This document shows, in pieces, positions 11,876 to 25,235 of a stretch of 64,000 nucleotides of DNA. The notes under the pieces are model-generated. The model worked only from the letters and a program-made list of their open reading frames with translations, was not told the DNA's origin and searched no databases. Every line of letters starts with the position of its first letter. The stretch's first letter is position 1. Made by a program: the position numbers and the translations under genes. The stretch comes from Eudorina sp. 2006-703-Eu-15 (Eukaryota; Chlorophyta; Chlorophyceae; Chlamydomonadales; Volvocaceae), in the NCBI GenBank assembly GCA_003117195.1, contig BDSI01000129.1:62001-126000 (forward strand), written 5' to 3'.

Positions 11876-14800
11876 GCACCATCTATCCACGTGCGACACA
11901 ATGCTGCGCCCGCCTACACGACCACGCGGGTCCGCAGCCTAAACGACATCGTAAAACGCAGACGGGTACTGGAGCGAATTCCCGTACCCCCACAACCCGC
12001 CAATGAACGCACCGGGGTGGGCTAACAGGACGGCGGCGTAAGGGCTCTAATGAGCCTCATCGTCTCTGTCCCCTTAACACACGCCAGGGTGATTCCCGGC
12101 GTAATATTATTATTATTACTATCTACGTGCTGCTTGCTTGAAGCTGTATGCACATGGATGCATACCCGCACATGATGAACTCATCATGAAATGGCTGGCC
12201 GAGTGATGTATGGGTCACCGAACTCAGGACCACGCACGGCAGGGACGCGACTGACATGGCCTGTCTGCCGTACACCCACCGACCACCATGGAGGGGCGCC
12301 GCCGTACATACGACGGTGCAGGCAGAACGAACGGTACTTTTATGCAAGCAAGTGCGAGCGTGTCGAGGTCTCGCTCGCTACTAGGCGACCTACGGTGCGG
12401 AACGCTCTGTATGTGGGCAGCGAAATATTATTAGTAAGGGGGCGTGCGCGGATAGGGATCCAGGCAGGCGCGCCCGGTGCATGAAACTGGCTGTCATGAA
12501 ACACCGTGTGCTGTATGTATGTGCAAGTTGGGCGCGATGGACGTGCCAGGCTGAGCAGTGATAGATGCGTGTGTGGCGCGCACATGGGCAATCAATGCCA
12601 TCTACCTGCCTTAACCTGCGCTCAGAGAGGCGCGGCCCAGATAACGTTTGCGTTTGCGTTTATTACTGTCTCCGTCTGTAATAATGAATCAAGAAAATTT
12701 ATGGCATCGTTATTGACCCGCATCACTGCAGCGGGCCTAAGGGGCGCCATTGGGCTACGGCCTGCCCTCCTGGAGTTCTGGGAGTGGAGATCCTGGCGCT
12801 CTGGAGGGGTAATCCAATCACCAGTATACCAGCAGGCTGCACCTCTCCTGGCTGGCTGGTGCCTTGCTATGCTGCTGGAATGCCTGGCGGGGACCTTTTC
12901 TAGTGGTTGCCAATAGTGCAGTAGTAACCGTGACAACGTGGACCCGAGTCCGGACCGGGTGTTCCAGCGGGCCCAGGTCGCGCCTCACCTCATCAACCCC
13001 TACCAAGATCCAAGAACTGCGCACCCATCCTCCACCACTCGCGGGGGTTCATGCAGCCACGCCGACCGGCCAATACAATAGGTTACCAGCGCGATTGCCC
13101 CTCCTGGAAACCGCGCCAGATCCGCCGAATGAACCACATGCATGGCCGGCGGGAGGAGGCGGGATTCGAACCAATAGTGTGTTGGCTTACTGTTTGCCTC
13201 GAGAGTCACACCCGTTCGGTTATTCTATCTCCTTCGTCATCCGTTTACAGCAGGCGGTGCCTTCGTTCGTCATAGCGGCGGTGATTGGCGGGGGGGAGGG
13301 GTAACCCTCGTTACTGCAGGCCGCTTTGCCTTGGGGCGTATGTCTCCTCCGCAAGAGTCGGGGTTTGCCCGGCGGCCTTCATACGTGGGCGCACACGGGC
13401 TTCTGCTTCCCGGCCCTTTCCCCTGTGGCGAGTGACCACTCCTGCTTCCGTGGTGGCGGGGTTCGGTGGTCGGCTCTGTGTTGTGGCTGACGCTTGCTGG
13501 TAACCACACGGGTCCGCCGCCTTCTCGCTTCCTACTTCGGGTTGGTGTTCTGTGGCCCCTTTGGTGCCCAGCTTGGCCGATGTATGTGCTGTTCTATCTC
13601 TTCCATGCGACTTGGTTCGCCACTTCGCCTGTATGTTCAGGTACGGTTCATGATGGTTTCAGTGTCGGCTTGCTAAGCGACTGCTTCCGCCCGTTCAGGT
13701 GGCGGCAGCCCTTGATGTTGCGACTGGCTGGGCGCATAGCCCGGGTAACCGCACAGCTCTGTCCGGTCTTACTTGCCTCGGCTGCCAAGCAGGAGGCGGT
13801 GTAGCAGCAGGGATTGGAGGCTGCAAATCGGTGGCTCGCTCTTGGGGGCCTTGGCTTTCACTACTGTACAGCGCCAGGACGCCGCTGCTGTGGAGTTCCT
13901 GGGGAACGACGGATCCACGTAAGACCCCGGCCGCAGCGAGCGAGCGAGCCTCGCTCTCCCAGCGGCCGGGTTCGAACGGACTGCGGACTGCCACCCGGCT
14001 ACGTATGTACTGGTCTTCATGGTGTTCGCCTGGCTGACCATATCACCGGGCGCGTGACAGGGGGCCTGTGCGCGGGGCCCGCTGCTGTCAAGTCTTTCTT
14101 TTCGGGGTTCAGCGGCTTCTTTAGCCGGGCGGCCCGTGGTGACCGCTTCGACGCCTCCACCGAAGATGGACTGTACGGCAAATGTACCATGAACTCATAC
14201 CACCACCTTTTCGCATGGTAAATCGTTGCCGCCGCATTTCAACGCTCTCAAAGCAAAATGATCGCCGGCAGGTGCTAGCATTTTCTTAAACATCACCATG
14301 CTTGTAGATAATCACAATCATGTTCTTATTTCTCGGACACAGTATCTGTTGCCGGTAGCAAGACAGCTCACTGAATCCAGCATGGTCGCGACAAGCATGC
14401 CGAGCTACCAGCAGCAATGTATGAACGAACTTCAATCTAATCAATTCATTGAATATTATTAAAGCAGGAGATGCATGGGTTTGGGTGTACGGACAATAGC
14501 CCATAGCAATTTGGCAATGTGCGTTGAGATATTGAGTTAGAAACAACTATGAAGAAATAGAATTCATTCAAGCAGATGAAGCTTATTTTACAACGAACGT
14601 TCGCAAGCATTGCGTTACCGATTGACCCGAGTCAACGTTGAAAAGATGCCCACTTCTTCGCTTTACCGCTCCACTGCGCTCCTAAATTTAAACATTGCTA
14701 AAATTGGTAGAATCGCCACGAGTATGCTCAAGATGGTGCATTACGAGGTCCATCGCAGGATTAATGAATTGCGCGCCAACGTAACCAAGCCGTCAAATAA

Positions 14801-16282
14801 CTGGAGCTGCATTTCAAAATTTATTATTGTTGTCTTTTAGTTTTTGTTTGTCGTTGCGAATTGTTCGGGTTACCTAGTTGCCGATTGACAGAAGAATTTG
14901 ATTTAGTTAAACCCAGCTGATAGGCGACACATGTCCAATCACAAGAAGTCCAAACAACCGACGTAAACGGGCGTGTCTGCTGATGCTGACACTGCAGTGA
15001 GTTGCAGGGGACCTGCAGGTAAGAGGCGGGGGTAGGTCACCCATCTCAGATTGGGTTGATTGGCAAGCAGGCATGTGATCTGACAAGAAATGCATAGGCT
15101 GCACATCCGTCCATGACACGCACCTTTATTTACCATGTGTCCTGTGCAGGTAAGCCGTCAACCTGGTGGCCGGGAGCGTGGAGTGCACGTGGCCTGCTGC
15201 TGGATGGAGCTAGCGGCCTTACTCAGGAGAGTAAAAAATGCCAGGTGAGCGGGTTTGCCGCCGGCGAGTAGCAGGCATCTGTGGGAGTGCTGGATAGGGC
15301 GGGCGGCCAGGCAGGGTAGCTAGCTGGGAAGTTGAACGACTTTGTGCCATGCAGGACAATGGGCAGGCAGCAGGGAGGATGTAGAGGATGGTCATCAAGC
15401 GGCGGGTTGTAGATTTGTATGCGGACACGGTAGGTCGCAAACAGAGAGGCAGCATAAAAAAATACTTTTCAGAGGGGTTACACATACAAACGTGAGGGTT
15501 GGGGCCGGGCGGGTCTCTTATCTGAGGTTTCAGTAGTTTCAGAGGGTCAGGCGAAAAGATGCAGGTGTATGTTGGCCGGCGGGCGGCTGCTGAGACCAAG
15601 TAGACCGCGGTGGAAAGGCACAAGCCAAAAACGTGCGTGTTGGGGGTGATCTAGGCTAGTGTCCTTAGAGACCAATCGTCTATTGTGCATTTGCATGTGC
15701 ACGCCGGCGGCTAGATAGAGTACCCCTCATCGGGCACAAATCGCAAGCTAAACCCGGAGTACCGTAGTAGCTGCCGGCTTCTTCACGGCTAGCTAGGCGG
15801 CCATGGCAGAGGCCATCGCGGGGCATTACAGAGCTCAATCAGGGCAAATTAGTGAACTGCTTTATGTGCCTTAGGCCATCGATCGGTTCCAGGCCAATAC
15901 GTAGAGAACAGCGGACAAATACAGCTACTGCAGCGGCGGAGCTGGTGCGGGGAGGGGCTGGAGCTGGAACCAATCGATGGAATGGCCTAAGTCGGAGTAG
16001 TTCAAATTCCGAAGGGGTATGTACGAGCGATGTGGCGGGTCTGGCGACACGGCGTGGGGACGCAAGCGGAGCCAGCTGATGTGAAGCGAATCAAACCGAA
16101 TGAAACCCTAGCTACCTGCTGCTGATAGCTGGGCGCCAGCAGGTCACAAGCGTTCTGTTGGGAGTCCGTCAACTGGGTAGGCCATGCAGATAGGCCATGT
16201 AGGCCAATAGCTAGCACGTCGCGCACATGCAGAGGGTGTATGTTGCAAAATGTCATCGTCACAAAAATTAATTAGTTTTAAT

Positions 16283-16450
16283 AAGGATGTTACAGCGGAT
16301 CCCCCGGGTCATCGGTGATGACAGCCAAAGCTCCCTCACCATGCACTGCACAAACAAACTGCGCCACCATGGCGCACCGACCGGACAGGCTCCAAACCTA
16401 GTGCACCGAAACACTGCCCGCCGTTATAATTGTTATCATTATGCGCCGTT
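16283..16450 (+). repeat. Terminal-repeat family, copy 1 of a direct pair
   Basis: It starts GGATGTTACAGCGG, then CCCGGGTCATCGGTGA, then a segment with CTCCCTCACCATGCACTGCA and a second part with GCGCCACCATGGCGCACCG. The same order recurs at 16641-16810. The first 60-70 bases match the outer ends of the element inside the 31711-34323 palindrome, so these are copies or ends of one transposon family. Confidence 0.65.
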
Positions 16451-16561
16451 CGTTCAATATGTATATCCAGTGCTCAGGTTCACTATCCTTCGCACTGGTT
16501 CGGCGGGTTCCGCACATGACCGGCAATCAATGATGTCACGCTAGTCACGCACGGGTTTCCT

Positions 16562-16608
16562 GTAACGCTAGGTTACAGCACACGTCCCTACGATTGACCC
16601 TGCACAGC
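16562..16608 (-). mobile_element. Diverged solo LTR fragment related to the TRIM at 34500
   Basis: It begins TGTAACGCT and runs to CCTGCACAGCA. Compared with the reverse complement of the 81 bp LTR at 34500-34580 it matches over about 46 bases with a handful of differences. Only the 3' half of the LTR is kept. Confidence 0.55.
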
Positions 16609-16640
16609 AAAAATAAATTTCCGGTGTATTATTCGTTATT

Positions 16641-16810
16641 AAGGATGTTACAGCGGACCCCGCGGCGGGTCATTGGTGACAGCTGACAGCCGAAGCTTCC
16701 TCACCATACACTGCATAAACGAACGTGCGCCACCATGGCGCACCGGACAGGTTCCACAAGTGGACGGAAACACTTATTCTGCCAGACGTTACAACGTCAT
16801 CATCCATCAC
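16641..16810 (+). repeat. Terminal-repeat family, copy 2 of a direct pair
   Basis: This is a second copy of the unit at 16283, in the same orientation and 356 bases downstream. It again starts GGATGTTACAGCGGACCCCG and contains CACCATGGCGCACCGGACAG. Confidence 0.65.
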
Positions 16811-16899
16811 CACAGCACGGCTTGATTGCTTCACACCCAATCGGCGTGCGACCAATGGTAAAATAAATTATTTACTCGCTCTGATTAATCCCGTTTGTA

Positions 16900-18402
16900 A
16901 AGGAGCGGTCAGCGATGACCAGCTAGCTATACCAGCACGCAGCATTTGTCGCAAACATCGGTTGGTCACTAGGCTGTTTGATTGTTACCTGGCGCTTGCT
17001 TGCTGTATGGGCAATCAATGCGCGTAATGGACCACACAGCGGTACGTTTCTCGTGTAGCGTGTCATCGATCAGGGCCTGGCTTGCTTGACGGTAAAGCTG
17101 TTGGAAACCAATAATTAAACCAATCAATCATGACTCGGTCCTACCTGTTCACGACGGACGTGTCGCGACTGATGAATGGATGTTATTTCCGCATACATAC
17201 GACGGTTCCCGGTTATTATCATCATCATCGTATGCCCGTTGCCAAAACGCGCACGACCTATTATACCTATTACATGCAACACAAGGTACCGTAACCGTAC
17301 GTCTTTCACAAACAGCAAAAGATCAACAATCTAAGATACCTACACATCAACTACATCAACTCACCTAACTCATCAGGACCAACAAGCAATCCGAGGGTAT
17401 AAACGCGATTCTCACCGATCTCGTAAAGTATGTACGGACATGTACGGTCTGTCATTTTCGGGCAGACAGACATACATGGATCACCGCCTCGCCTAACCAG
17501 CCACACGTATGACGTGCGCAACAGGTGTACTTGTGGCAGCAGGGCAGCAGTCCACATAAAGCGCAACACGAGTGCCATTTGCTGATGACCTGCAGCGTGA
17601 AGCCGCCCTTGCCCCTGGTGACCCATCGGTCGGTGACGCCCCTGGGCTTCGTGGCCCTGTTGCACTTCATTCGCCACGGCTTCTGTTTGAGCGGCGGCGC
17701 CGCCGGGGGAGGGCATTAGGGACGGGTACATACTAGACCACGGTGATGCGGGCACGCCGGTAGGCCGCTCCTGGCCGAGCCGTCAATCTGGAATTTATTT
17801 GCATGGCATTAATAATAATCGAGGAAGAGGAGAGTTGTGCGTTGGATTCGCTGCGCTGACAGGCAAGTTCTTCAATCGATCTTCATCAGCACGCACAGCA
17901 GTACGACACCGACCGGCGGATCGAGCGATCCACCGAAGGCGTCAACCGATGATTCGTTTTGGGTGTCCGGCTGTATCGTCATTATTTTTTCCTTTGAGCA
18001 GACTCGTCAAGCACGCACGTGTATGTGCTGTATATCCGTCCTTTGCCACCTTGCTTGGGTCTAATGTATGCGTGCTTTGCCGGCTATCAGTTTTTGCGTT
18101 TGCGTATTGATCATGCACGAACACAATCGCGCACACGAACGTCATCAACCAGCTGTCAAGCACAATGAATTCTTGATACACAAAGTTAATCTACACTAGG
18201 GTTTACTACATGTACGCACACGCACATCTAGCACATCGAGGGTAACAATGCACTCGCAAGAATAGTATTACAGTAGTCCGCGTACGTACAGGCATGCACA
18301 TACACAGCAGGTTGCACAAGGCGGCCGTGCGTGCCATGTATGTAAAACGTAGGTACGTACCATGGTGTTCACTCACGTCTGCACTAGCCTTGTCCGACTC
18401 TG
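16900..18402. other. Downstream flank of gene A2, paralogous to the region below A1
   Basis: No gene is recognised. The order of conserved patches is the same as in 800-2298. A TGTAA-type polyadenylation signal, which green algae commonly use, is present on the minus strand at 18268-18272, about 130 bases past the A2 stop codon. A 134-codon minus-strand frame (17351-17755) is not conserved in the A1 flank and is probably not a gene. Confidence 0.5.
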
Positions 18403-19361
18403 TCACCCATGCCACTTCGTTGGCGGTGGCGGCGGCGGGTTTTTCTTCCCAATTGGCGGCGGGGCCGGCGGTTCCGCCGGCAGTAGTTGCTTCTTCTGCG
18501 GAGGCGCCTTTGGTGCTTTAGCTGGCCGCCTTGGCGGACTGGTCCCTAAGGATGGCATCAAACCATGATTACAGCAGAAGCACAGCAGGTTGTCATAAAA
18601 CTATGTCGTCACGGATATATAAAATGAGTTCACGATCGAGTATACGTAAGACATATATATTATGTCATAAACACATATACGGCTTTGCTATTAATACCAT
18701 TTCTAAACCATATATGTGGGTATTATATAAGTATATAATATGTATGGTGTATTATACAAGTATATGTGTATGTATATGTAATATTACATATAGTTTATAA
18801 TATGTATATATTACCCATACATAAAATAGTGTAAAATAAAATATTTATACAGCAGCATCAAGAAGAACATGCATGCAATCAGATTAACATCGCCCATGCA
18901 CCACACGCTCCACACCAGCTAATTCCTTCCGTCATCAAGGCTTTGCGCGCCGTTATTCCTTCTCACGCACCTGCACAATACGCGGCTGTCAAGCCCCTCT
19001 TGCAATTTTGGATGGGGGCTGCCCAGAAGGTGGGGCAGTCCGCCGTGACCACGCACCTTCACGCATGCACGCACGACGCAAGGCCAGATGGAGGACTCCG
19101 TCGCTCAGAGGGTCGATAAAATAAAGTGAATCTAACAATATACAAAAAAAGGAGTTAGATGTATACAATTAAAATAGGCAAGGGTACAGAAGCCAGGAGG
19201 AACTCGTTGAAGTTTATGTATGTATTGCAACCTTTGCGCCGAATTGGCGATTCGTACACCACATGGTACAGGCAGCACATGCATACTCACACACGCACAC
19301 CACACGGCGGCGCGGTTTCGTTTTTGTAGTATGTGATGAGGCCACGTACGACTGTCACTGT

Positions 19362-19412
19362 TTCTGTATGTCACCGATTACCCGCGGGAGGCGGGGGTCC
19401 GTTCGTTGTATC
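19362..19412 (-). repeat. Degenerate terminal-repeat family end in intron 12 of A2
   Basis: It contains TGTCACCGATTACCCGCGG followed by GGGGGTCCG. This resembles the reversed end of the GGATGTTACAGCGG family with a short insertion. Confidence 0.4.
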
Positions 19413-19751
19413 ATTAACAACAACACCGCTGATTTCTCGGGCGCAATAATATGTGATATCTTGGGAACGCCGTTGCATCTGTTACCGGCGGGGCATCGAT
19501 GACGATGTGTTGGGGCGGCTGCATCTACTGCAACGGCCGCGGTTAAACCCTGAGCAAGCAGTGCGCACAGCCCCTTGCATGCTCAGGCTGCTGCGGACCT
19601 GTTGGGCGGATTGTTTGCTTGACTACCTCGCTGTGTCGGTGTCCGTATATATCTGCTCCAAACAATGTCAATACATTACATTTTCCAATCTCAATTCATT
19701 AGATCTGTATTGGTAGTATTGGTAATGGCTCGAACTAATAAAGAAATTGTG

Positions 19752-19860
19752 CTTATTACCCTTTGCTAGAGCAAGGGGTAAGCCACGGCTCACCGCCGTA
19801 CACTATGCTTTCCCTTGCTCGCGCAAGGGTCATGTGTGTACGGGTTACCGCAATAATCTG
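19752..19860. repeat. Pair of small hairpins in intron 12 of A2
   Basis: One hairpin (19752-19784) pairs TTACCCTTTGCT with AGCAAGGGGTAA; a second (19813-19830) pairs CCCTTGC with GCAAGGG. A GGTTACC box follows at 19844. The arrangement may be a small non-autonomous element. A1 lacks it. Confidence 0.35.
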
Positions 19861-20877
19861 AATGCATGATAAGAGTAAACAGACTTGATTTGTCGTTTGT
19901 CGTGCGCCACTATCCAGATCTGCAGCTAGCTATTTGCGAACGGCAGTACTACTGGCTGGACGCACGGCTGCCGGCAGGCTGCCTATACATGCATCACGCA
20001 TCTATCTATCTATCTGCAGCAGCAGGTCGCAAGCCTTGGCTCGTATTGCCGGCGATCGTTCTGCCGCGCAGAGCTAGCTGTAGGTACTCCGTGCGCCGTA
20101 TACCAACAGGGGTGGCCCGAATTATGATATCATTCGTCAAGTATCGTATGTAATGATAAAGCAGACGCACAAAATATACGTATGAATGCTCGCCCGCTGC
20201 AGCCTATATTTATTATTATACCATCGATTATGACGACGCCCGGTGACCTGCTGTGGCACCCCGCCCCGGAACTCACGCGACAGTCCAAGCAGTCGAATTA
20301 AAGAAGAATATGTCACAATAGTGGCCAATGTTTTCAAATACGGTCCAGCTGCTCCGACATGCACACCCATGGACAGAGACCTGAAAGTATTAAGGTGCAG
20401 CGTTTTACGTAGGCAGGACGAGGATGAGCAAGGTGGGCGCGATTTTGTCATATATACAGAAACCAACGAACGAATAATAGAAGGTCGGAGCAGGGACGGG
20501 GCTTTTTCATGGCTGGCATGAATTTCAACATGCAAGCCCGTGCGTGCATAACAATGCACATACCCAGCGAGTAACAATTGCGATATCGCAAACGGTAGGT
20601 GCAGCTTCTGCAGCTTCTGCGCCAGCTACCTTGCATTCGGCGGGAACGTTGGACGGCGGCGGCGGTGGTGAAGCGGGTGGGGGAGACTTCGGGAATGGCG
20701 GCGGCGGCGATGGGCTACGGAAAGGCGGCCACGATGTCCGTTTGCAGTCTTCAGGCTTTCCTGTTATTATTATTCACATACACAGTGTCGTTAATTGCAC
20801 GCGGGGCTTTATTAATTCTTCCCCGGCACATTAACCCAATATCATCATCCATCCACAGCGGACGGTGATCCATGGAT

Positions 20878-20932
20878 CCCCCCCCAACACACACACACAC
20901 ACACATACGCACACACACACACACACATATAT
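20878..20932. repeat. (CA)n microsatellite in 3' part of intron 10 region of A2
   Basis: A run of C residues is followed by two CA tracts separated by ATACG, ending in TATATA. Confidence 0.9.
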
Positions 20933-21099
20933 ACGCCGCCGCTGGTGCGCATGTGTATCAATCTAGCAAATCCGTGCCTTCTTACTATTTTAACCCTTCA
21001 TCATCGAAGCCAATGCGTGCAACATGATTCTGTCCATGCATTATGTACATTATGCATGTACAAAAAGGTAAGCAACAAACAGCAGCTAGTGTATGCACA

Positions 21100-21146
21100 A
21101 AGGCGTAACCCGGGATGACTTGGGGCTGTAAGCCTGGCTTACAGCT
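21100..21146. repeat. Short dispersed repeat ending in a perfect hairpin
   Basis: The palindrome CTGTAAGCCTGGCTTACAG at 21126-21144 is preceded by CAAAGGCGTAACCCGGGATGAC. The same arrangement occurs at 47907-47954 in intron 2 of B1. Here it lies in intron 10 of A2. Confidence 0.6.
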
Positions 21147-24100
21147 AGCTAGCACGCAGGCAGTAGGTAGGCCACGAAGAATACGAGAATTACTAATAAC
21201 AACTTTTAGGCGTGCCGGTTATTATACACCTCAGCACCCCAATCATTTACGTGAACGAAAGAACGAAATGGGCTGATTGTATAGGTCTCTTCATATAGGG
21301 CCGTGTCGAAAGAATGTATGTAGGACATGTACGATACGAGGATCAACGCTGCGTACGTACCCGCGCAGCTAACGATGCACTGTGCTTTCGGATTAAAGCT
21401 CGGCAGTGTGGTGTTGCACTCCAAGCAGGATGCGGGGTCCGCCACCTCACATCTGTCCTTGGCATGGACATGCACACGACAGTGGTAATTCGGGTATTGG
21501 TCGTTAGCGTATCAACGGGTGCGACCGCCACAACATTAGCGGCTGTAACGGGCGCCAACATTAAATGCGGTAGATGCTACACTTAAGTAATGCAAAGGTC
21601 GGTAGTACTGTCAATAATAAATAAAAAAGTATAATAAACATAAATATAAACACCCACATAAATATAACAAACATATGTACGGTATTATAAGTACGGTATT
21701 ATAATTATTAAATTTTATAATTCAATTATACAATACAAATAATAATAATAGTTATAATACCGTACTTATAATAACTATAATAGTTCTTGTCATATCAAAC
21801 TATTGATATAATAATTACAGCATAAGAGTAATAGCTATAGTAGCCGTAGTAGTAAGATTAATAATGCGTCAGGCAAATCCTTGCATTCGTCGGATGCGTG
21901 CTGTTGCAATCTATTGCGCACTAGTAGTGCTCATCATAGCACGAAGCAATTACTTGGGAATGGCATAGTATCATATCAGTGTTGGCGTTTGCTGGTCAAC
22001 CAGTAGCAGCAAGCAAATACTTTCGTTGGCGGCAAGCTCGTTCAAACGGTCGCTACACTTACGCCAAGCGGTTGGCAAACAACGGCGTATTATCACAGTA
22101 CGAGTACGGCTTGTCCTTGTACTGCCAACTGCTCTTGCAAGCGCAGCCAAACATTTTTGTCTCCTGGAGAGCGAAATCGGGAGATGAAGGCAAATGAGAA
22201 TGTTACTCAGGAATGTATGGACTCTTGAGATCTCACCAGCAACTAAATCCTCAGCCCTTTCTGCTTTCGTTATTGATTTTCTGGAAATATAGTTATTAAA
22301 AAATACTACATTATTTCCCTAATGCTTGGTGCGTACACAACACGCACTATGTTTGTGTTGTTCAGTGTGCATGCGCTGCCAGCGGTGGTGGCGCCGCTCC
22401 CTTGTCACAGACTGCTGGCTTAGCTGGCGAGCTTGCAGCCTTTACCCTTTATTACTGGCAACATATCACGCATATAGGAGTAGCTGTCACCGGTGTGGGT
22501 CGGGCAGGTTTCCCTTGCCGACCACACGCAAGTACACACACCTACCTTGCATGGATCGCCGGCGGGCTGTGGCGGCAAAGATGGCAGTGGCGGCGCTCCC
22601 GACCCCCTAGCTGCGTAGTACTGACCCCAGGCGTACTGCACCGGGTTGTACTCCGCGGTCATGTACTGAATTCGTTGCGCCTGACCAACAGTTAAGTGAC
22701 CCAATGCTGCCATGCAAACTGGTGCATTGTACGTCATGTAGTTGCCGAGCTCGTCGAAACCAGGTTTATCAGGGCACGAGTCAGCCCAGGCGTTCTTATC
22801 TAGGTCGGGTATACCCAGGGTGGTGCTCCAGCGGCTGTAGATGGTCTCCCAACTACCGGAAAACCGTTTCCAAAAGAGATCGAGGCAATAGTAGATACCA
22901 GTCGTGTACGCCGCCGTCTTGGAGAAGTAATCTGCACATGCAATGCATTGGGCCAGCACGTTTCAGATAGGTGGATGTCGCACTCGCTCATCAGTGGACG
23001 GGTCGGAATTGAAACTCTGAAAGCCAATAGCCTGATGAAAGCTTGCTCTAATCTCTGTGCCTTTGTTATATTCCTCTATTCGTATAAGTGGCACGGTCAG
23101 TGATGGAACGAAAACAGCTAAACCGGTCCTGCCTATTGGCGCATGTAGCGCATGGGAGCCGGTACCTAAATTGGTAATATGTATATATATGTCAATTACA
23201 CGCTGGTACCTAATATACACATACAGGTTACTAGCGGACGTTGACATCATAGATTCGGTAAAGAGCATTGCTTCCATTACGTACCGTTCCTTGTCTGCAC
23301 AGCGCACTTTAGCACCAGATAAACCGGCCCAGCATTGACCCATCAACTGCCACGTATGGCATCTACTTGCCTGCAACAGCTGGCGTGTCGTCGACCAAAT
23401 CGCCATCTGTGCATTTCGGCGCTTTGAAGTCGGGCTGGTTGAAAGTGTGGTGCAGTCCTAGGTGGTGGAAAAGCTCGTGTGCTAGGGCATATGGACCGTA
23501 GTTAAAAGCTGTCCCAGAATTGGTCAGAGCAAAGGTGTCCCAACCGACATAAACTAGGCCTCCTACTGCCTCTATATCAGACCTGCAGGTGCATCCGCGG
23601 CGCAAGAATGAACGGCTTTATGATAATCGATCTGGTCATGTGTATGTGCCACCCGTGATGATTTTTGGCCAGCCTTCCGTACCTACAGCGAGTATTGCCA
23701 CGATGTGTCACGCATATTAAACCATGAACCCGCCGTGCATGTGCGTGCGTTCACTGAGACGACGGACTTGAGTGCGTTCACATTGTAAGCTGATGAGTGA
23801 CTGAGCGTCGCTCAAGGGTATTTTTGCACGTGAGCCAAACGCATACACTACCAGAGAAGTGGAGAGCATTTATGTAATTAATGGGACGCCGGGGAGGTCC
23901 GGTGCTTTGCTACATTCAACATGAGTGATTCGGGGCGGGCGATATGTCGGGACTACATCTGACCACGGTCGGCAGACCGGGTCTCGACTATCTCGGCCAC
24001 GGGTTGCTTATGCGCTGCTGTCAATTGCTGGGCTCCTGTAGTGTTCGAATAATACGATGAGTCGGAATTTAAAAAATTATGTATGCGCGCGGCAACATCC

Positions 24101-24997
24101 TGTGAGAATTGATCGACTCACTGCGGCATCATGGTGTAGCCGGCAGTACCGTTGAGTGCAGTTGCATCTGAAGCAATCCAGATGTTAATGGAGCGAGGAA
24201 AGTCGACGACATTCCTGCACATGAAGTTTTGAAAACCTCGTTTTTTGTCATCGTTACAATTTGCTCGGGTTGACAGCGCTCACAATTCATCACATACGTA
24301 TATATAAATCATCACATAATCGGTAAAAATGCAAATGGAGTCGAACACATTAACATGCAAGCCACGTCGCAAAGAGATAGACCAGCTAGGATTACTAGGA
24401 TAGCAAGCAGCGCAGTCAAGGCCTCATTCAACCAGGAACTTTCAGGTATATCGAGGGGTCAATAACGTCGGTTGTCAGCGTAAAACAAAAATGCATGCAA
24501 AATACGTACGGAAATACTAGAAATACGTTATGTGCCATCTACTGACCTGTCCACGAAGCCATTAAGGAGGAGGCACTGATTTTGCTTTTGACAGTTGAGC
24601 TTCGCAATATCGAGCCATGCTTTTCGGTTCTTCAACGGCAAGTAGGGATATGTGGTTGGATCGTACCGTACTTCCTGCAACGCACACATACATTATCACA
24701 GCCAGCTGGGAATGAGGAAACATTCTGAAGGGGCGTCTAAGAAGATGAGGTCGCAGAGAGCCATTCTAATAATCTTAGTCAATTATACAGCATAACATAG
24801 AACTCGGAGCGACTTCTTGCAGTGCTTGCAATTTTATGGCCGTTTCCTTCGAAATTAAGACACAACATGGCAGGGGGACAGGGCACGGCGCGCCAGGGAT
24901 CTGAGGGCAATGGTGGGACCGTGGTCATGGGCAAGGGCGGGGACGATACGGCCTGGGCAGGCAGGCAGCAAGCACTGGGAGCTCGCTGGAGCGGCGT

Positions 24998-25235
24998 CGC
25001 GATGTTTTCCCACGTACCTAGCGAAGGACGGTTGTATTAGAGCTTTGAGTTACATTTCTTTGATTCGATGCTAGACGGCACAATTTGATGTGTGCCATAA
25101 GGTACTGTTTTACCGTGTACGTAGCGAGGGACGATTATATTGAGCTTTTCATCACATTTTTGAATTCGCTGCTCGACGGCAAAATTTGACACTGTTTTTC
25201 CGCGTACATAGCGAGGGACGGTTGTATTAGCGAAT
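24998..25235. repeat. Imperfect tandem repeat (about 85-103 bp unit, 2.4 copies) in intron 4 of A2
   Basis: Units start near 25003, 25105 and 25190 and share GTAGCGAGGGACG, then TTGTATTA or TTATATTGA, then GACGGCAAAATTTGA. They are diverged from each other by roughly 20 percent. A1 intron 4 has no such array. Confidence 0.65.

Larger units (their letters stand above)
10440..16282. other. Intergenic region upstream of A1; no recognisable gene
   Basis: The first few hundred bases presumably hold the A1 promoter and 5' UTR, but no clear TATA or other element was seen. The block from about 12600 to 14220 is GC-rich with several overlapping open frames of 60-146 codons on both strands, none matching a known family; it may be an old transposon. 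The block 14280-14880 is AT-rich. The block 14900-16280 is unremarkable apart from short repeats. Confidence 0.5.

Noticed and set aside
13138..13170. GGTTCGAATCCC on the minus strand, resembling a tRNA T-loop; similar at 34780 and 58490.
   Set aside because: The flanking bases do not form a T stem, and no D arm, anticodon arm or acceptor stem could be traced.
12600..14220. Several overlapping frames in a GC-rich block, possibly a gene.
   Set aside because: No frame is longer than 146 codons, none shows a domain, and no consistent splicing could be built.
17351..17755. 134-codon minus-strand frame downstream of A2.
   Set aside because: The paralogous flank below A1 does not keep the frame open.
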